A stretch of 56,723 nucleotides of DNA from NCBI GenBank assembly GCA_937974295.1, contig CALBWN010000046.1:1-56723 (forward strand), read 5' to 3'. The notes beneath the pieces were generated by a model. That model did not search any database and was not told the origin of the DNA. It was given only the letters and a program-made list of their open reading frames with translations. The DNA is from an uncultured Candidatus Saccharibacteria bacterium (GTDB taxonomy: Bacteria > Patescibacteriota > Saccharimonadia > Saccharimonadales > Saccharimonadaceae). The translations under genes were made by a program, and so were the position numbers. Within the stretch, counting starts at the first letter, position 1. Each line of letters begins with the position of its first letter. Below are positions 41,203 through 50,094 of the stretch, one piece after another.

Positions 41203-41376
41203 TTAATCCATCTTGCCTTCTACATAGCCCTTGGTTTCGTGAGCTTTATTTTCCTTTGCAGTGTCAACGGCGTCTTCTGCAGCGCCTTTGACATTCTCAG
41301 CTACTTCTTCGGCTTTGTCTTGTACGTCATCAGCTACTTTTTGAGCTTTGGCTTTGATGTCGTCAGTAAGTCCCAT
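41203..41376 (-). CDS. CsbD-like small stress protein (57 aa)
   Basis: ATG at 41376 with a strong GGAGG eight nt upstream, stop TAA, terminator 25 nt downstream. The product is a short, highly charged amphipathic helix: MGLTDDIKAKAQKVADDVQD, and later ENVKGAAEDAVD and KENKAHETKGYVEGKMD. Repeated A/K/E/D patterns are typical of CsbD-type and YtxH-type general stress proteins. It is too short for many gene callers. The function is unknown, probably protective under stress. Confidence 0.8.
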   Translation of the reverse strand: MGLTDDIKAKAQKVADDVQDKAEEVAENVKGAAEDAVDTAKENKAHETKGYVEGKMD

Positions 41377-41699
41377 GTGAGGTCCTCCATGGTTAGTGTT
41401 AGTACAGTTCTATTATAGCAATGTTGGGCGATAATAGCTATATACCCAATAAGCAAAAAAGAGTGGCCGTTATAGCTTCAGACCCTTGTTCTACTAAGCA
41501 TCCTTCGTTGCTAATACTCCATTGATGAAACGTGAATATTCGCTATTGTGGTAATTTTTGCGTTCTTGCCCGGGCTTTAGTACCTGACCGGTAGCACCCC
41601 CTGTAACACTCCAGCGAGATGCGTAATAAATAGAGATATCACACAAGAAGTGCCGTTTCTCCTAAATCTCTCCCCTATCGATATACTAGGGGGTTCAGC
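41377..41699. other. Intergenic region
   Basis: About 320 nt. The first 60 nt hold the minus-strand promoter region of the CsbD-like gene. The rest is non-coding and unremarkable. Confidence 0.5.
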
Positions 41700-42503
41700 C
41701 TATTTGCTCACTGCATCGCTTGGGCTGCTCAGATACTCCTCCGCGTCGCGGATAAGAAAGAGGCTCACGTCGTCGCGGGTTTTGCCAGCTTTATGGAAGG
41801 GTGTGCTGATAACATGGATAAGGATAATCATATACACCAAGACGAAGCTAATCAGCCCCACCACCGTCAGGCTGGCGACAAATGGGTCGATGTTGGTAAT
41901 GAGCAGGAGGCCAAGCAACGCCACCATAATAGAGCGCGCCAAGATGGATGCCGAGGGGATAAAGCGGATCCGCTGAATGTAGTCCACCCGATGGCGATGG
42001 CGGAGCAAGATGGTCTGCTGCTGCTTGAGCTTGACGATGAAGTTGGGCGGCACATTGCCCTGCTCCATCGTGGCAAAATACGGCGTTAAGCCCCGGATGT
42101 CCTGCCGGGCATCATAGGCCGAGTGGCGCACATCATCCGAAAACCCTTGAGCCACAGCGTGCAGCTGGCGGCGAAAGCCATCGATATCAAACACCGGATA
42201 GCTCTGATGAATCGCCGCAGCATCATCATACATATCCTCTAGCAACGCCGCAAACTCCGCTGGGATCCGCTCTGACTCTTTGTAATCGGCAATCGTGGCC
42301 GAGAGCAAAAAACCTATCACAAAGGTCACGCTGGATATGACGCTATTGTGCAGCGAGCTCTGCTCGATCGGCTCCCACCCCAGGCGGTGCAGAACGAACT
42401 TCACACTCACCACCACCGTCGCCACTGCCAGCGCCCACCAAAAAATCCGCAGGAGTTTGCCCTGCTGCTTGATCTGTTTTATCTGTTTGGTTGGTCGATT
42501 CAT
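41700..42503 (-). CDS. Four-helix membrane protein (DUF4239/bestrophin-like), uncertain
   Basis: A 267-residue protein from the ATG at 42503. TATAAT ends nine nt upstream, suggesting a leaderless mRNA. Two N-terminal membrane segments (LLRIFWWALAVATVVVSVKF and SVISSVTFVIGFLLSATI) precede a soluble helical middle with a HxDxxDxFR-type region (DIDGFRRQLHAVAQGFSDD, RHSAYDARQDIRGLTPYF), and two further helices (IMVALLGLLLITNIDPF and LISFVLVYMIILIHV) follow near the C-terminus. This layout resembles DUF4239 or bestrophin-like proteins, which form ion channels in some bacteria. The evidence is topology only. Confidence 0.65.
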   Translation of the reverse strand: MNRPTKQIKQIKQQGKLLRIFWWALAVATVVVSVKFVLHRLGWEPIEQSSLHNSVISSVTFVIGFLLSATIADYKESERIPAEFAALLEDMYDDAAAIHQSYPVFDIDGFRRQLHAVAQGFSDDVRHSAYDARQDIRGLTPYFATMEQGNVPPNFIVKLKQQQTILLRHRHRVDYIQRIRFIPSASILARSIMVALLGLLLITNIDPFVASLTVVGLISFVLVYMIILIHVISTPFHKAGKTRDDVSLFLIRDAEEYLSSPSDAVSK

Positions 42504-42631
42504 AATTTCTTTATTATACCGTATCTGGTGAGGAGAGCAATTGTCTTGCCTAGCGATGCGATAATGCCTGCTATGGCAGTCCATTATCTATCGTGTGAGA
42601 TAAAACCAAGCACGCTCCATGTTGACTTATG

Positions 42632-43222
42632 CTATACCCACCCCCCTCCCCCCCTATAGGCTGCCCTATGGTGCGAAGCAAGCTCCTCCACCGAGCCAAC
42701 ATCGCGCAGCCACGGGAAATGCCGCAGTAGCACCGCTGATTGCGCAAGCTCCTGCCAGGTAATCGCTCGAGTGGTAATCCGCTCACCTGCATCACAGTGT
42801 GGCGGCATGTGGCGCACGGGTTGCTGGGCCAGCACCAAGTGGACGAACCACTCCATCTTCGGCTCGGGCTGCACCACCTCCAACAGCTGCCAGTCGGCAA
42901 ACTCCCAGCCTGTCTCCTCGCGCAGTTCGCGCTGCGCCGCCGCGATGATAGTCGCATCCTCAGGGTCGACCCGCCCCGCTGGCAAGTGGCCACGCCGCAC
43001 GATGCCGCCTGGCTGCTCCTCGTCATTCACCAGTACGTTGCCCGCATCATCCACTGCAATAACGAACACTGTATCGGGCCGGCGCACCATCTCGAAGGTC
43101 GCCACCGAGCCATCATACAGTCGCTGTGGCCACTGATAAACGCTAAATATCTCGCCCACAAAGACACACTGTGCCTCGGGCGGAATCATCCGAGCATGGG
43201 GTGGAATGGTACGCTGTGTCAT
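42632..43222 (-). CDS. Nudix hydrolase (ADP-ribose pyrophosphatase-like)
   Basis: A 196-residue protein from the ATG at 43222; TACAAT ends six nt upstream. The Nudix box is visible as GHLPAGRVDPEDATIIAAAQRELREETGWEF, matching G-x5-E-x7-REUxEExGU with the first Glu replaced by Asp (VDPED). WEFADWQLLEVVQP and MEWFVHLVLAQQ follow. It probably hydrolyses a nucleoside diphosphate-linked substrate such as ADP-ribose. The very C-terminus is coded by a poly-G stretch (G7-A-G6) giving RGGGGWV; a one-base slip would replace the tail by a longer one. Confidence 0.9.
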   Translation of the reverse strand: MTQRTIPPHARMIPPEAQCVFVGEIFSVYQWPQRLYDGSVATFEMVRRPDTVFVIAVDDAGNVLVNDEEQPGGIVRRGHLPAGRVDPEDATIIAAAQRELREETGWEFADWQLLEVVQPEPKMEWFVHLVLAQQPVRHMPPHCDAGERITTRAITWQELAQSAVLLRHFPWLRDVGSVEELASHHRAAYRGGGGWV

Positions 43223-43322
43223 GGTGGTATTGTAGCATTGTTCACGTCTCCATGCATTTCTCACTGCATATCATCTTCCAAAAATTCGCCCCCCACACCC
43301 CATATCTGCTACAATAATCCTT

Positions 43323-43859
43323 ATGCATCATGATATCGAAACAATCCTCTTTACCAACGATGACATTGCGCGGGCGGTGGCGCGCCTGGGCCAGCAGCTG
43401 AGCCAGGAATATGCCAGTAAAAACCCGCTGGTGGTGGGGATTCTGCGCGGGGCGGCACCCTTTATGATCGACCTGGTGCGGGCGATGGATTGCATGCTGG
43501 AAATCGACTTTATGGATGTCTCGAGCTATGGCGATGAGCTGACCTCCACCGGTAACGTGCGCATCCTCAAGGACCTCGACACAGACGTGGCTGGCCGGCA
43601 CGTGCTGCTGGTAGAAGACATCGTGGATACGGGCCACACCGCTCAGGTGCTGTTTGATTTATTTGCCGAGCGCCACACCGCCAGCACCAAGCTCTGCACT
43701 CTGCTGGATAAGCCCGAGCGCCGCACGGTGGATGTGCAGGCCGACTACATCGGCATCCCCACCCCCAATGAATTCGTGGTGGGCTACGGCCTTGACTACC
43801 GCCAACACTACCGCAACCTGCCGTATATTGGCGTGTTGAAGCCTGCAGTGTATCAGTAA
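43323..43859 (+). CDS. hpt: Hypoxanthine (guanine) phosphoribosyltransferase
   Basis: A 178-residue PRTase. The PRPP loop is LLVEDIVDTGHTAQVL (ExxDTG), GILRGAAPFM is the pyrophosphate loop, VSSYGDE carries the flexible loop, and KPERRTVDVQADYIG and GYGLDYRQHYRNLPYIGVL end the purine site. It recycles hypoxanthine and guanine to IMP and GMP, which fits a host-dependent cell without purine synthesis. TACAAT ends seven nt before the ATG, so the mRNA is probably leaderless. Monocistronic. Confidence 0.96.
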   Translation: MHHDIETILFTNDDIARAVARLGQQLSQEYASKNPLVVGILRGAAPFMIDLVRAMDCMLEIDFMDVSSYGDELTSTGNVRILKDLDTDVAGRHVLLVEDIVDTGHTAQVLFDLFAERHTASTKLCTLLDKPERRTVDVQADYIGIPTPNEFVVGYGLDYRQHYRNLPYIGVLKPAVYQ

Positions 43860-43926
43860 GAGTGTTATTCGTTATATTGGGCGGCCACTGCGGTCGATAC
43901 CTAACTGGTGATATATGCAAAAATAC

Positions 43927-43953
43927 AAAAAAGGCGTGTTTCCCAAACACGCC
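43927..43953 (-). terminator. Terminator (minus strand) after the DUF3800 gene
   Basis: GGCGTGTTT pairs with AAACACGCC around CCC, followed by TTTTTT on the minus strand. It lies about 140 nt beyond the DUF3800 stop and may also help insulate hpt. Confidence 0.75.
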
Positions 43954-44089
43954 ACAGATGCACACTGCCAGGTAGTGTTCCATAGAGGGAACCTCTCACA
44001 CTACTTCACTCATTGGTAAGATAAGCTGACGATATGACTGACTCTAGCACCTAGTATATACGACTCACTCGCGCTATACAAGACACTCC

Positions 44090-44848
44090 TTACCACAAGA
44101 ATAAGCCAGTGTGAAATGTATCGCTTAGCGGCCGCACTCCAACGTTGTGCGCAGTAATAAATTCGCCATTGACAATGCGAAGCTTAGCAATGCTCAGCTT
44201 ATGCAGCGCCTCCTTTTGCGGTGGGAAGCGGTGCTGAATAGGTCTTGTGTACGTTTGATGGATCAACCGCGCAATGTAATCAATCGTCCGCAGGCCGTAG
44301 TGAGTCTGTGGATCAACTGGTACAATTTCTATCCGATGGCGATAGCGAGCCATCGGAAATCGTTGTTCATCACTAAGCAGCTTTTGGACGTATTTTTCCA
44401 TCTTGCGAGCAGCCGCTGCCTTCATTGTCTTGTTACTTACCACAATACGCACATCATCATTGTATTGCAAAACCCACTGTGCAATGAGTCGTAGCAAAAT
44501 TCTCTGCCGCAGCTTGTGACGCACGCGTCGATTACGTTGAAAGACCGGTGTCCGCACCGTCTTATCAATAACGGTGTATGCGATTCGATGGTCTGCCCGT
44601 GCCGATAGACCAGTAACGATCTGCCGCTGAGCGCGTTGCTTTTCATGGAATGGGACACGGTTATCATACCACGGCTTATGCGATGGTTGTTGACGCCGAC
44701 GCATTGCAGACGCATTTACCCGCCGGATCAAATTCTTCATCCGTTTGAGCGCCTTCTCGTCGTCAATCATCAGCGCTGTCATGACAAAGTATGGCTCGTG
44801 GGAGCTAAAGCCTAGTGTACCAGATTCATCAACGCAGATTGTTTTCAT
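44090..44848 (-). CDS. DUF3800 protein
   Basis: A 252-residue protein from the ATG at 44848 (MKTICVDESGTLGFSSHEPYF); GGATTATAC lies just upstream. ICVDESGTLG is the DUF3800 start, an RNase-H-like fold with an acidic residue on the first strand. AYTVIDKT, VRIVVSNKT and GLRTIDYIARL supply the later strands and the terminal Asp. DUF3800 proteins are probable nucleases, often linked to phage or mobile elements and to host defence. The protein is basic (many Arg/His), consistent with nucleic-acid binding. Its stop is followed by a clear terminator. Confidence 0.85.
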   Translation of the reverse strand: MKTICVDESGTLGFSSHEPYFVMTALMIDDEKALKRMKNLIRRVNASAMRRRQQPSHKPWYDNRVPFHEKQRAQRQIVTGLSARADHRIAYTVIDKTVRTPVFQRNRRVRHKLRQRILLRLIAQWVLQYNDDVRIVVSNKTMKAAAARKMEKYVQKLLSDEQRFPMARYRHRIEIVPVDPQTHYGLRTIDYIARLIHQTYTRPIQHRFPPQKEALHKLSIAKLRIVNGEFITAHNVGVRPLSDTFHTGLFLW

Positions 44849-44961
44849 CTTGTATAATCCCTGTTTGGTGTCGTTTTTATAATAATACAAAGCAACCACA
44901 CATGCAAATCCACTTCTAGTATCCTATATCTCCATTATTCAATAGACACCTAGCACCCAAC

Positions 44962-44988
44962 AACCCCACACAATGATAGCGTGGGGTT
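44962..44988 (-). terminator. Hairpin after lectin gene 1
   Basis: AACCCCAC pairs with GTGGGGTT; no strong U tract on the minus strand, so efficiency is uncertain. Confidence 0.5.
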
Positions 44989-45013
44989 GCTTGTGTATAC
45001 TGCGGGGTGCGGC

Positions 45014-45907
45014 TTAGTTGTCGAACGACGCGACGATATTCATATGACCAGTTGAGGTGCCGTCAGGGTTGTTCACCCAGTTGCTGACAAATATCCAACC
45101 ATAGGTTGCCGAGCTGTGGCGCCGCTTGTTTGGGTTATAGCCTGGATCCCAATCTGTTTCACTAACATCATTCATGGTGCGATCAGCCACAGTCATCCGA
45201 ATAGCGCCACTATCCTGCGGCTTGGTGGTAACGCGGCGTGAGGCCTGGAACCACTCTGGTGCTGGCTGTGCCTTGGCGCGCTTGTCCCACCAGTGTTGGC
45301 CGGGCTGGTTGATCTTGGTACCGCGGCGTGGCAAGGTCCAGTACCAGCTGGATGCCCACACAGCCTTGTTGTTCTTGTCGTACACGACGATATTGCGGTC
45401 ACTCTGGAAGGCTAGGCGCGTGCCTTTGCCCTGGGTGTTGGATGACCACTGGGCAGCACCGGTGTGGCTGTAGAGTACTAGGTTGCCATCCTTTTGGAAG
45501 GTGAGGATAAATTCGCGGCCACCACTGGTTTTGCCCGTCGTCAGGCAGAAGTTGTTTGGAGTAAAGTTGACGGTCTTGTTGCCCCATTCGAAAATACTAG
45601 TGCGTTCATATACGGCCTTCGTCTTTTTATCATAATACTCGCCACCAGCCAGCGTCCAGTGGTAGGTGTCGAAAAATTCATTCTTGGGGCCGCCTGCAGC
45701 ACCTAGGCCACGACCGTCCTCGGTTGTCTTCCAGTATTCGTATGAGTTCATGCTTTTGACCCGGCCGATCATTGCGCTACACGTATTGCGAGCGTCGCTG
45801 ATCTCGCGCTGGGTCGCACCAGCTTGTGCACCACCAAAGCACACCAATGCGGCCACAACTGCCGCACCGGCCAGCGGGTAGATTGCTAACTTTTTCATTG
45901 TCATCAC
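45014..45907 (-). CDS. Secreted bulb-type (mannose-binding) lectin-like protein 1
   Basis: A 297-residue protein. The signal peptide is basic then hydrophobic (MKKLAIYPLAGAAVVAALVC) and ends near AQAGATQ. A CxxM-type region with Cys43 follows. The central domain has two QxDxNxVxY-type lectin repeats (FQKDGNLVLYS and FQSDRNIVVYDKN), the mark of B-lectin domains that bind mannose-like sugars. A unique C-terminal part with WDPGYNPNKRR and HMNIVASFDN ends it. No LPxTG or membrane anchor, so it is secreted or held by carbohydrate. It lies next to a paralog and the GH16 protein, suggesting a host- or matrix-glycan role (inference). Confidence 0.85.
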   Translation of the reverse strand: MMTMKKLAIYPLAGAAVVAALVCFGGAQAGATQREISDARNTCSAMIGRVKSMNSYEYWKTTEDGRGLGAAGGPKNEFFDTYHWTLAGGEYYDKKTKAVYERTSIFEWGNKTVNFTPNNFCLTTGKTSGGREFILTFQKDGNLVLYSHTGAAQWSSNTQGKGTRLAFQSDRNIVVYDKNNKAVWASSWYWTLPRRGTKINQPGQHWWDKRAKAQPAPEWFQASRRVTTKPQDSGAIRMTVADRTMNDVSETDWDPGYNPNKRRHSSATYGWIFVSNWVNNPDGTSTGHMNIVASFDN

Positions 45908-46083
45908 TCCTTTGTAGAGAAGAGTTAGGCTAATATATGTGCTGATTATAGCCGATGCATATAAAACAAAAAAGACACAAATGATGCATAATTGACGACT
46001 ATCTGAGATAATCCGGCACTTACGGAGGCAACCATACTACTCTCCCCCACCCCTCACCTCTGATGCTAGCTACTTTGCCCACC

Positions 46084-46115
46084 AAAAACCCCGCACCATT
46101 ATCTGATGCGGGGTT
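46084..46115 (-). terminator. Terminator of lectin gene 2
   Basis: AACCCCGCA pairs with TGCGGGGTT around an 11-nt loop, followed by a T5 tract on the minus strand. Confidence 0.8.
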
Positions 46116-46158
46116 GGCGAACCAAGCGAGCTATTAGCCCACTCGCGACGGGCGCTGC

Positions 46159-47019
46159 TTAGTTGTCGAACGTCCCAACGATGTTGACGTGGTTTCGTAT
46201 GCCATCGCCTCGTGCTTCGTTGGTTACCACTACCGAGCCATAGGTAGCGCGCTGTGGGTACTGTGGCGAGGCCCAGTTGGTCTCGGGGATACCCTCGATG
46301 GTGCGGTCGGTGGCACGCAGGGTGAGCACGCCAGTGTCTTGTGGCTTGGTTGTGACGCGGCGCAACGCATGAAACCACTCTGGTGTTTGCTGTGCCTTGC
46401 CATAGCCGTGCCACCAGCGCTGGCCGGGCTGAGCAATCTTGGCACCGCGGCGTGGCGTGCTCCACTGCCAGCTCGATGCCCAGATGGCTTTGTTGTTCTT
46501 GTCGTACACAACGATGTTGCGGTCGCCCTGGAAGGCCAGGCGTGCACCCTTACCTTGAGTATTCGATGCCCACTGGGCCGTGCCAGTGTGGCTATAGAGC
46601 ACCAAGTTGCCATCCTTTTGGAAGGTAAGAAGAAGCTCGCGGCCACCCGTCGTCTTGCCACTACTCAAGCAGAAGTTCCCTGGCGCAAAGTTGACTGTCT
46701 TGCTACCCCAGACAAAGCGCCCGCTGTTGGCAAATGATTCGTTAGACGCCCAGTCGTACACCTCTGTGCCGGCCACCACCCAGCCATGCTGCTGGCGAAA
46801 GCTGTTGGTTGCATCGGCGCTGTGATCCTCTGGGTAGCCCTCAGGCATCTTCCAGTAGGCATATGCATTGGCCGCCTTGACTTGGCCTACCACCGCACTA
46901 CATGCTGCACGCGCTGTACTCAGCTCTTGCTCGGTCGCATGGGCTGGTGCACCACCCAGGCACACTATGGCCGCTGCCACTGCCACGCCAGCCAGCGAAT
47001 AGTTAATTAACTTCGTCAT
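46159..47019 (-). CDS. Secreted bulb-type (mannose-binding) lectin-like protein 2
   Basis: A 286-residue protein with signal peptide (MTKLINYSLAGVAVAAAIVCLG) and the same design as its neighbour. The repeats FQKDGNLVLYSHTG and FQGDRNIVVYDKNNK are almost identical to those of lectin 1, and both proteins end in a (N)IV(A/G)(S/T)FDN motif. The N-terminal part differs more (KAANAYAYWKMPEG). AAGGAGGG precedes the ATG at 47019, and TATACT lies about 45 nt further. The pair is a tandem duplication with later divergence, perhaps for different glycans. The two have separate terminators. Confidence 0.85.
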   Translation of the reverse strand: MTKLINYSLAGVAVAAAIVCLGGAPAHATEQELSTARAACSAVVGQVKAANAYAYWKMPEGYPEDHSADATNSFRQQHGWVVAGTEVYDWASNESFANSGRFVWGSKTVNFAPGNFCLSSGKTTGGRELLLTFQKDGNLVLYSHTGTAQWASNTQGKGARLAFQGDRNIVVYDKNNKAIWASSWQWSTPRRGAKIAQPGQRWWHGYGKAQQTPEWFHALRRVTTKPQDTGVLTLRATDRTIEGIPETNWASPQYPQRATYGSVVVTNEARGDGIRNHVNIVGTFDN

Positions 47020-47251
47020 ACACCCTCCTTCGTGTTAGGTTGTTGTGCCTCTAGTATACCCCACTACCCTCTGCTGCAATAGCCCAAAAGACCGCCCCTT
47101 ATTACCCCATCTCTGTAGCGGTGTAAAAACCACATCGTACTGTGGAAATCGCGTGGATAACTGCCCACACTGCGAGAATATACAGTGCTCTCTCGCCCTG
47201 GCAAAAATATGCATTATGCAGCGAGCCTTGCAAGATTATGGGCCTAACCCC

Positions 47252-47281
47252 TTGCAAAAAACTAACCATAAGCGTTATAAT
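47252..47281 (+). promoter_or_regulatory. Promoter of the GH16/propeller gene
   Basis: TTGCAA (47252) and TATAAT (47276), 18 bp apart. The ACCATAAGC motif is inside the spacer. Confidence 0.7.
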
Positions 47282-47324
47282 CATGCTCATAACGTTTTTA
47301 GACAAAAACAGGGGGGACAAAACG

Positions 47325-50012
47325 GTGATAAAAAAAGCAATTATTGTGCTTGCGGCACTTGGTAGTGTTGTGTTGCTTGCACTTCTCTATCATGGCACAA
47401 CACATGCCGACCAATGGGGTATGGTGTGGCACGACGAGTTTACTGGCTCGGCTGTGTCTGGTGAGTGGGACATACTGAAGCAAAATACTGACAACTTGCG
47501 CAATACCCACCTCGCCTACAGCCCAAATAATCTCAAGGTTGCCAACAGCCATCTCGAGATTACCACGCAGCGCCACTGTGTGAGCAACTTGAACGAGCCG
47601 CTCACCAGTGCCAACATGAGTGAGCAACCCTGCCCTAGCGGTACCACAACGCGCTACCTTAGTGGACGAGTCAAAAACAAGGGTAAGGTTGTGGATGGCA
47701 CCAAGCCCTTCCGAGCCGAGATTCGGGCGAAGTTTAATTGGAATGGCAAGCGTGGCACGCGGCCATCGCTGTGGATGGTGAGTGGCAATACGCTACAAAA
47801 CTGCAACGACAACCCCAAGGCCAACGACCCATACGGCGAGCTGGACATCATTGAGTGGTATTCATCCACACCAAATTACGCGTGGTCAACCACCCATATG
47901 TCGTGCTACCACCATGGCGCCGATGGCAAATGGAAGACCGGCTGGCGGACACGCGCCCTCTCGCACAGTGGTGAGCACTATGCTGGTGCGCGGCCAGGCT
48001 CATTTGCCTACGAGTGGCACACCTGGGCCGTTGAGTACGACGGCACAATGGTGAAGTACTTTGTAGACGACCAGCCCATCAAGGTGTATCGCTACCATGT
48101 GAGCCCTACCGACGATGGCAACATCACTCCTCGGAAGGACTCTGAGCCACTCACGAAGGTTGCCAGCCAAGAGAATATCAATGGGGCATTCCACCGCGGC
48201 TGGCAATTCATCCTCAACGACTACGTAGAGATTAGCAAAAATCTCAGCCCTATCGACCCGTCTGAGCCATTCCCTACACAGACGATGCTGATCGACTATG
48301 TGCGCGTCTTCCAAAAGGGTGCGGGCACGCAACCACCCGAGACGCCAGTGCCAGCAACCGGCACGAAATGGGCCAAGCATGATGCCGCCGGTGACCGCAA
48401 ATGGTCGGCCCTTGCCAGCTCGGCTGATGGGAGCAAACTGGCAGCTGCCGCCTGGGGTGGTACAATCCATACCTCGCGCGATGGCGGTGCAACCTGGACG
48501 GAGCAACCAAAGTCTGAGGTGCGCAACTGGGTGAGCATTGCGAGCTCGGCTGATGGGAGCAAGATTGCGGCACTCTACGACTGGGGCGGCTACATCATGA
48601 CATCGCAAGATGGCGGTGCAACGTGGCGCAAGCACGCAATGAGTGGCTCAATCAACTGGATGTCGATCGCGAGCTCGGCCGATGGGAGCAAGCTGGTGGC
48701 TGTCGCCAAGGATCACGTTATCTACACCTCGCGCGATAGCGGTACAACGTGGACGGAGCAGCCAAAGTCGGGCAGCCGCAAATGGCGCGCCGTAACGAGC
48801 TCGGCTGATGGCAATAAACTAGCTGCAGTCGTCGAAGACGGTGCTATCTACACCTCCTTAGACGGCGGCAAGACCTGGACAGAACGCGCCCAAGCTGGCA
48901 CGCGCACCTGGACATCAATTGCCAGCTCGCCCGATGGCACAAAGCTGGTAGCAACAGCTGCTGGCGGTAACGTCTACATCTCGACCAATGGCGGCGCGAC
49001 GTGGACGGAGCGCAGCGTGGACGGCCGGCACAACTGGACAGCAGCAACCATCTCGGCCGATGGCAACACCCTCGCCGCAACAGCCGGTGGCGGTGGCTAT
49101 ATCTACGTATCGACCGACGGCGGTGCAACGTGGGTAGCTCAGACGTCGCCTGGCGTGCCCAACTGGTCGGCTCTTGCCAGCTCGGCTGATGGGAGCAAGC
49201 TGGTAGCTGCTGCCTACGGTGGCATGGTGTACACCACTACCCCACCGGTAGAGGACGGCACACTGGCCGCTGCCGAAGCTGCTGTGGCCCGAGCCGAAGC
49301 CAGCAAGAGCCCTGCAGACATTGCCGCAGCCCAGGCCCGCATTGCCGCCGTTAAGGATGCACGCAAACAAGCCGCTCTCCAGGCTCGACTAAATGCCATC
49401 ACATCTGCCCCATCCACACCAACACCCAAGCAGCCAAAGCAGCCAACCAACTCAACTACCATTACCCAGCCACACGGCGGTGCGGTATCGCTCGCTACGG
49501 CCGGCAAACCGTGCAGCCACATTGCCTCAGCCGAGCCAGCAACCGCCCCCGCACAATACCAAGGCCGAGCGCTGCGCTATAGCGTGCGCTTTACCATCAC
49601 CTGTGCTGAGCACACATCCCACACTGGCTACACTACCCATGTAGCCCTCACACTGAGCAAGCACTACCGTGACCCAAGCCGCCTCACCGTGCTCAAGCTG
49701 GCCAAAGGTGGCTCAGTCATCGAAGACATCACAAACCGGATCAACTTTGGCACAAACCCGAGCGGTACACGCACAACGATTGCCTACGATGTGACCGACG
49801 GTGGCTTTGGCGACGAAGACGGCACTGCCAACGGCACGATCCTCGACCCCATCGCCATCTACGAAGATACATCGCACACCGGCTCTACCAGCAACTCATC
49901 GCGGCCTAGTGGCCTCCTTGCCAACACTGGCGACAGCCTCCTCCCCACCGCCCTTGCTGCAATTACACTAGGCAGCGGCGGAGTGTGGATGCTCCGCAGG
50001 CGGCGCTCGTAG
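47325..50012 (+). CDS. Surface GH16 glucanase fused to a BNR-type propeller, LAxTG anchor
   Basis: An 895-residue protein. The GTG at 47325 is favoured because G6 lies eight nt upstream and the ATG at 47283 overlaps the promoter. A signal peptide (AIIVLAALGSVVLLALL) is followed by a GH16 domain to about residue 320, with catalytic ExDxxE at Glu172-Leu-Asp174-Ile-Ile-Glu177. Seven ASSxDGxKL-type repeats of about 43 residues (SxDGGxTW motifs), i.e. a BNR or sortilin-like propeller, follow at 335-640. Then come a helical Ala-rich linker and a choice-of-anchor-U-like domain (VTDGGFGDEDGTANG). The end LLANTGDSLLP, a hydrophobic stretch and RRRR form a class-E sortase (LAxTG) signal. It probably hydrolyses beta-glucans at the cell surface. 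Confidence 0.9.
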   Translation: MIKKAIIVLAALGSVVLLALLYHGTTHADQWGMVWHDEFTGSAVSGEWDILKQNTDNLRNTHLAYSPNNLKVANSHLEITTQRHCVSNLNEPLTSANMSEQPCPSGTTTRYLSGRVKNKGKVVDGTKPFRAEIRAKFNWNGKRGTRPSLWMVSGNTLQNCNDNPKANDPYGELDIIEWYSSTPNYAWSTTHMSCYHHGADGKWKTGWRTRALSHSGEHYAGARPGSFAYEWHTWAVEYDGTMVKYFVDDQPIKVYRYHVSPTDDGNITPRKDSEPLTKVASQENINGAFHRGWQFILNDYVEISKNLSPIDPSEPFPTQTMLIDYVRVFQKGAGTQPPETPVPATGTKWAKHDAAGDRKWSALASSADGSKLAAAAWGGTIHTSRDGGATWTEQPKSEVRNWVSIASSADGSKIAALYDWGGYIMTSQDGGATWRKHAMSGSINWMSIASSADGSKLVAVAKDHVIYTSRDSGTTWTEQPKSGSRKWRAVTSSADGNKLAAVVEDGAIYTSLDGGKTWTERAQAGTRTWTSIASSPDGTKLVATAAGGNVYISTNGGATWTERSVDGRHNWTAATISADGNTLAATAGGGGYIYVSTDGGATWVAQTSPGVPNWSALASSADGSKLVAAAYGGMVYTTTPPVEDGTLAAAEAAVARAEASKSPADIAAAQARIAAVKDARKQAALQARLNAITSAPSTPTPKQPKQPTNSTTITQPHGGAVSLATAGKPCSHIASAEPATAPAQYQGRALRYSVRFTITCAEHTSHTGYTTHVALTLSKHYRDPSRLTVLKLAKGGSVIEDITNRINFGTNPSGTRTTIAYDVTDGGFGDEDGTANGTILDPIAIYEDTSHTGSTSNSSRPSGLLANTGDSLLPTALAAITLGSGGVWMLRRRRS

Positions 50013-50040
50013 CGCACTACTACCCCGCACAGGTACACCT

Positions 50041-50078
50041 CGGCTTGGATACTATGCTATCCAAGCCGATTTCTTTTG
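50041..50078 (+). terminator. Terminator of the GH16 gene
   Basis: CGGCTTGGATA pairs with TATCCAAGCCG (six-nt loop), followed by ATTTCTTTT. Confidence 0.8.
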
Positions 50079-50094
50079 CCTCCTCGCGTGTATT

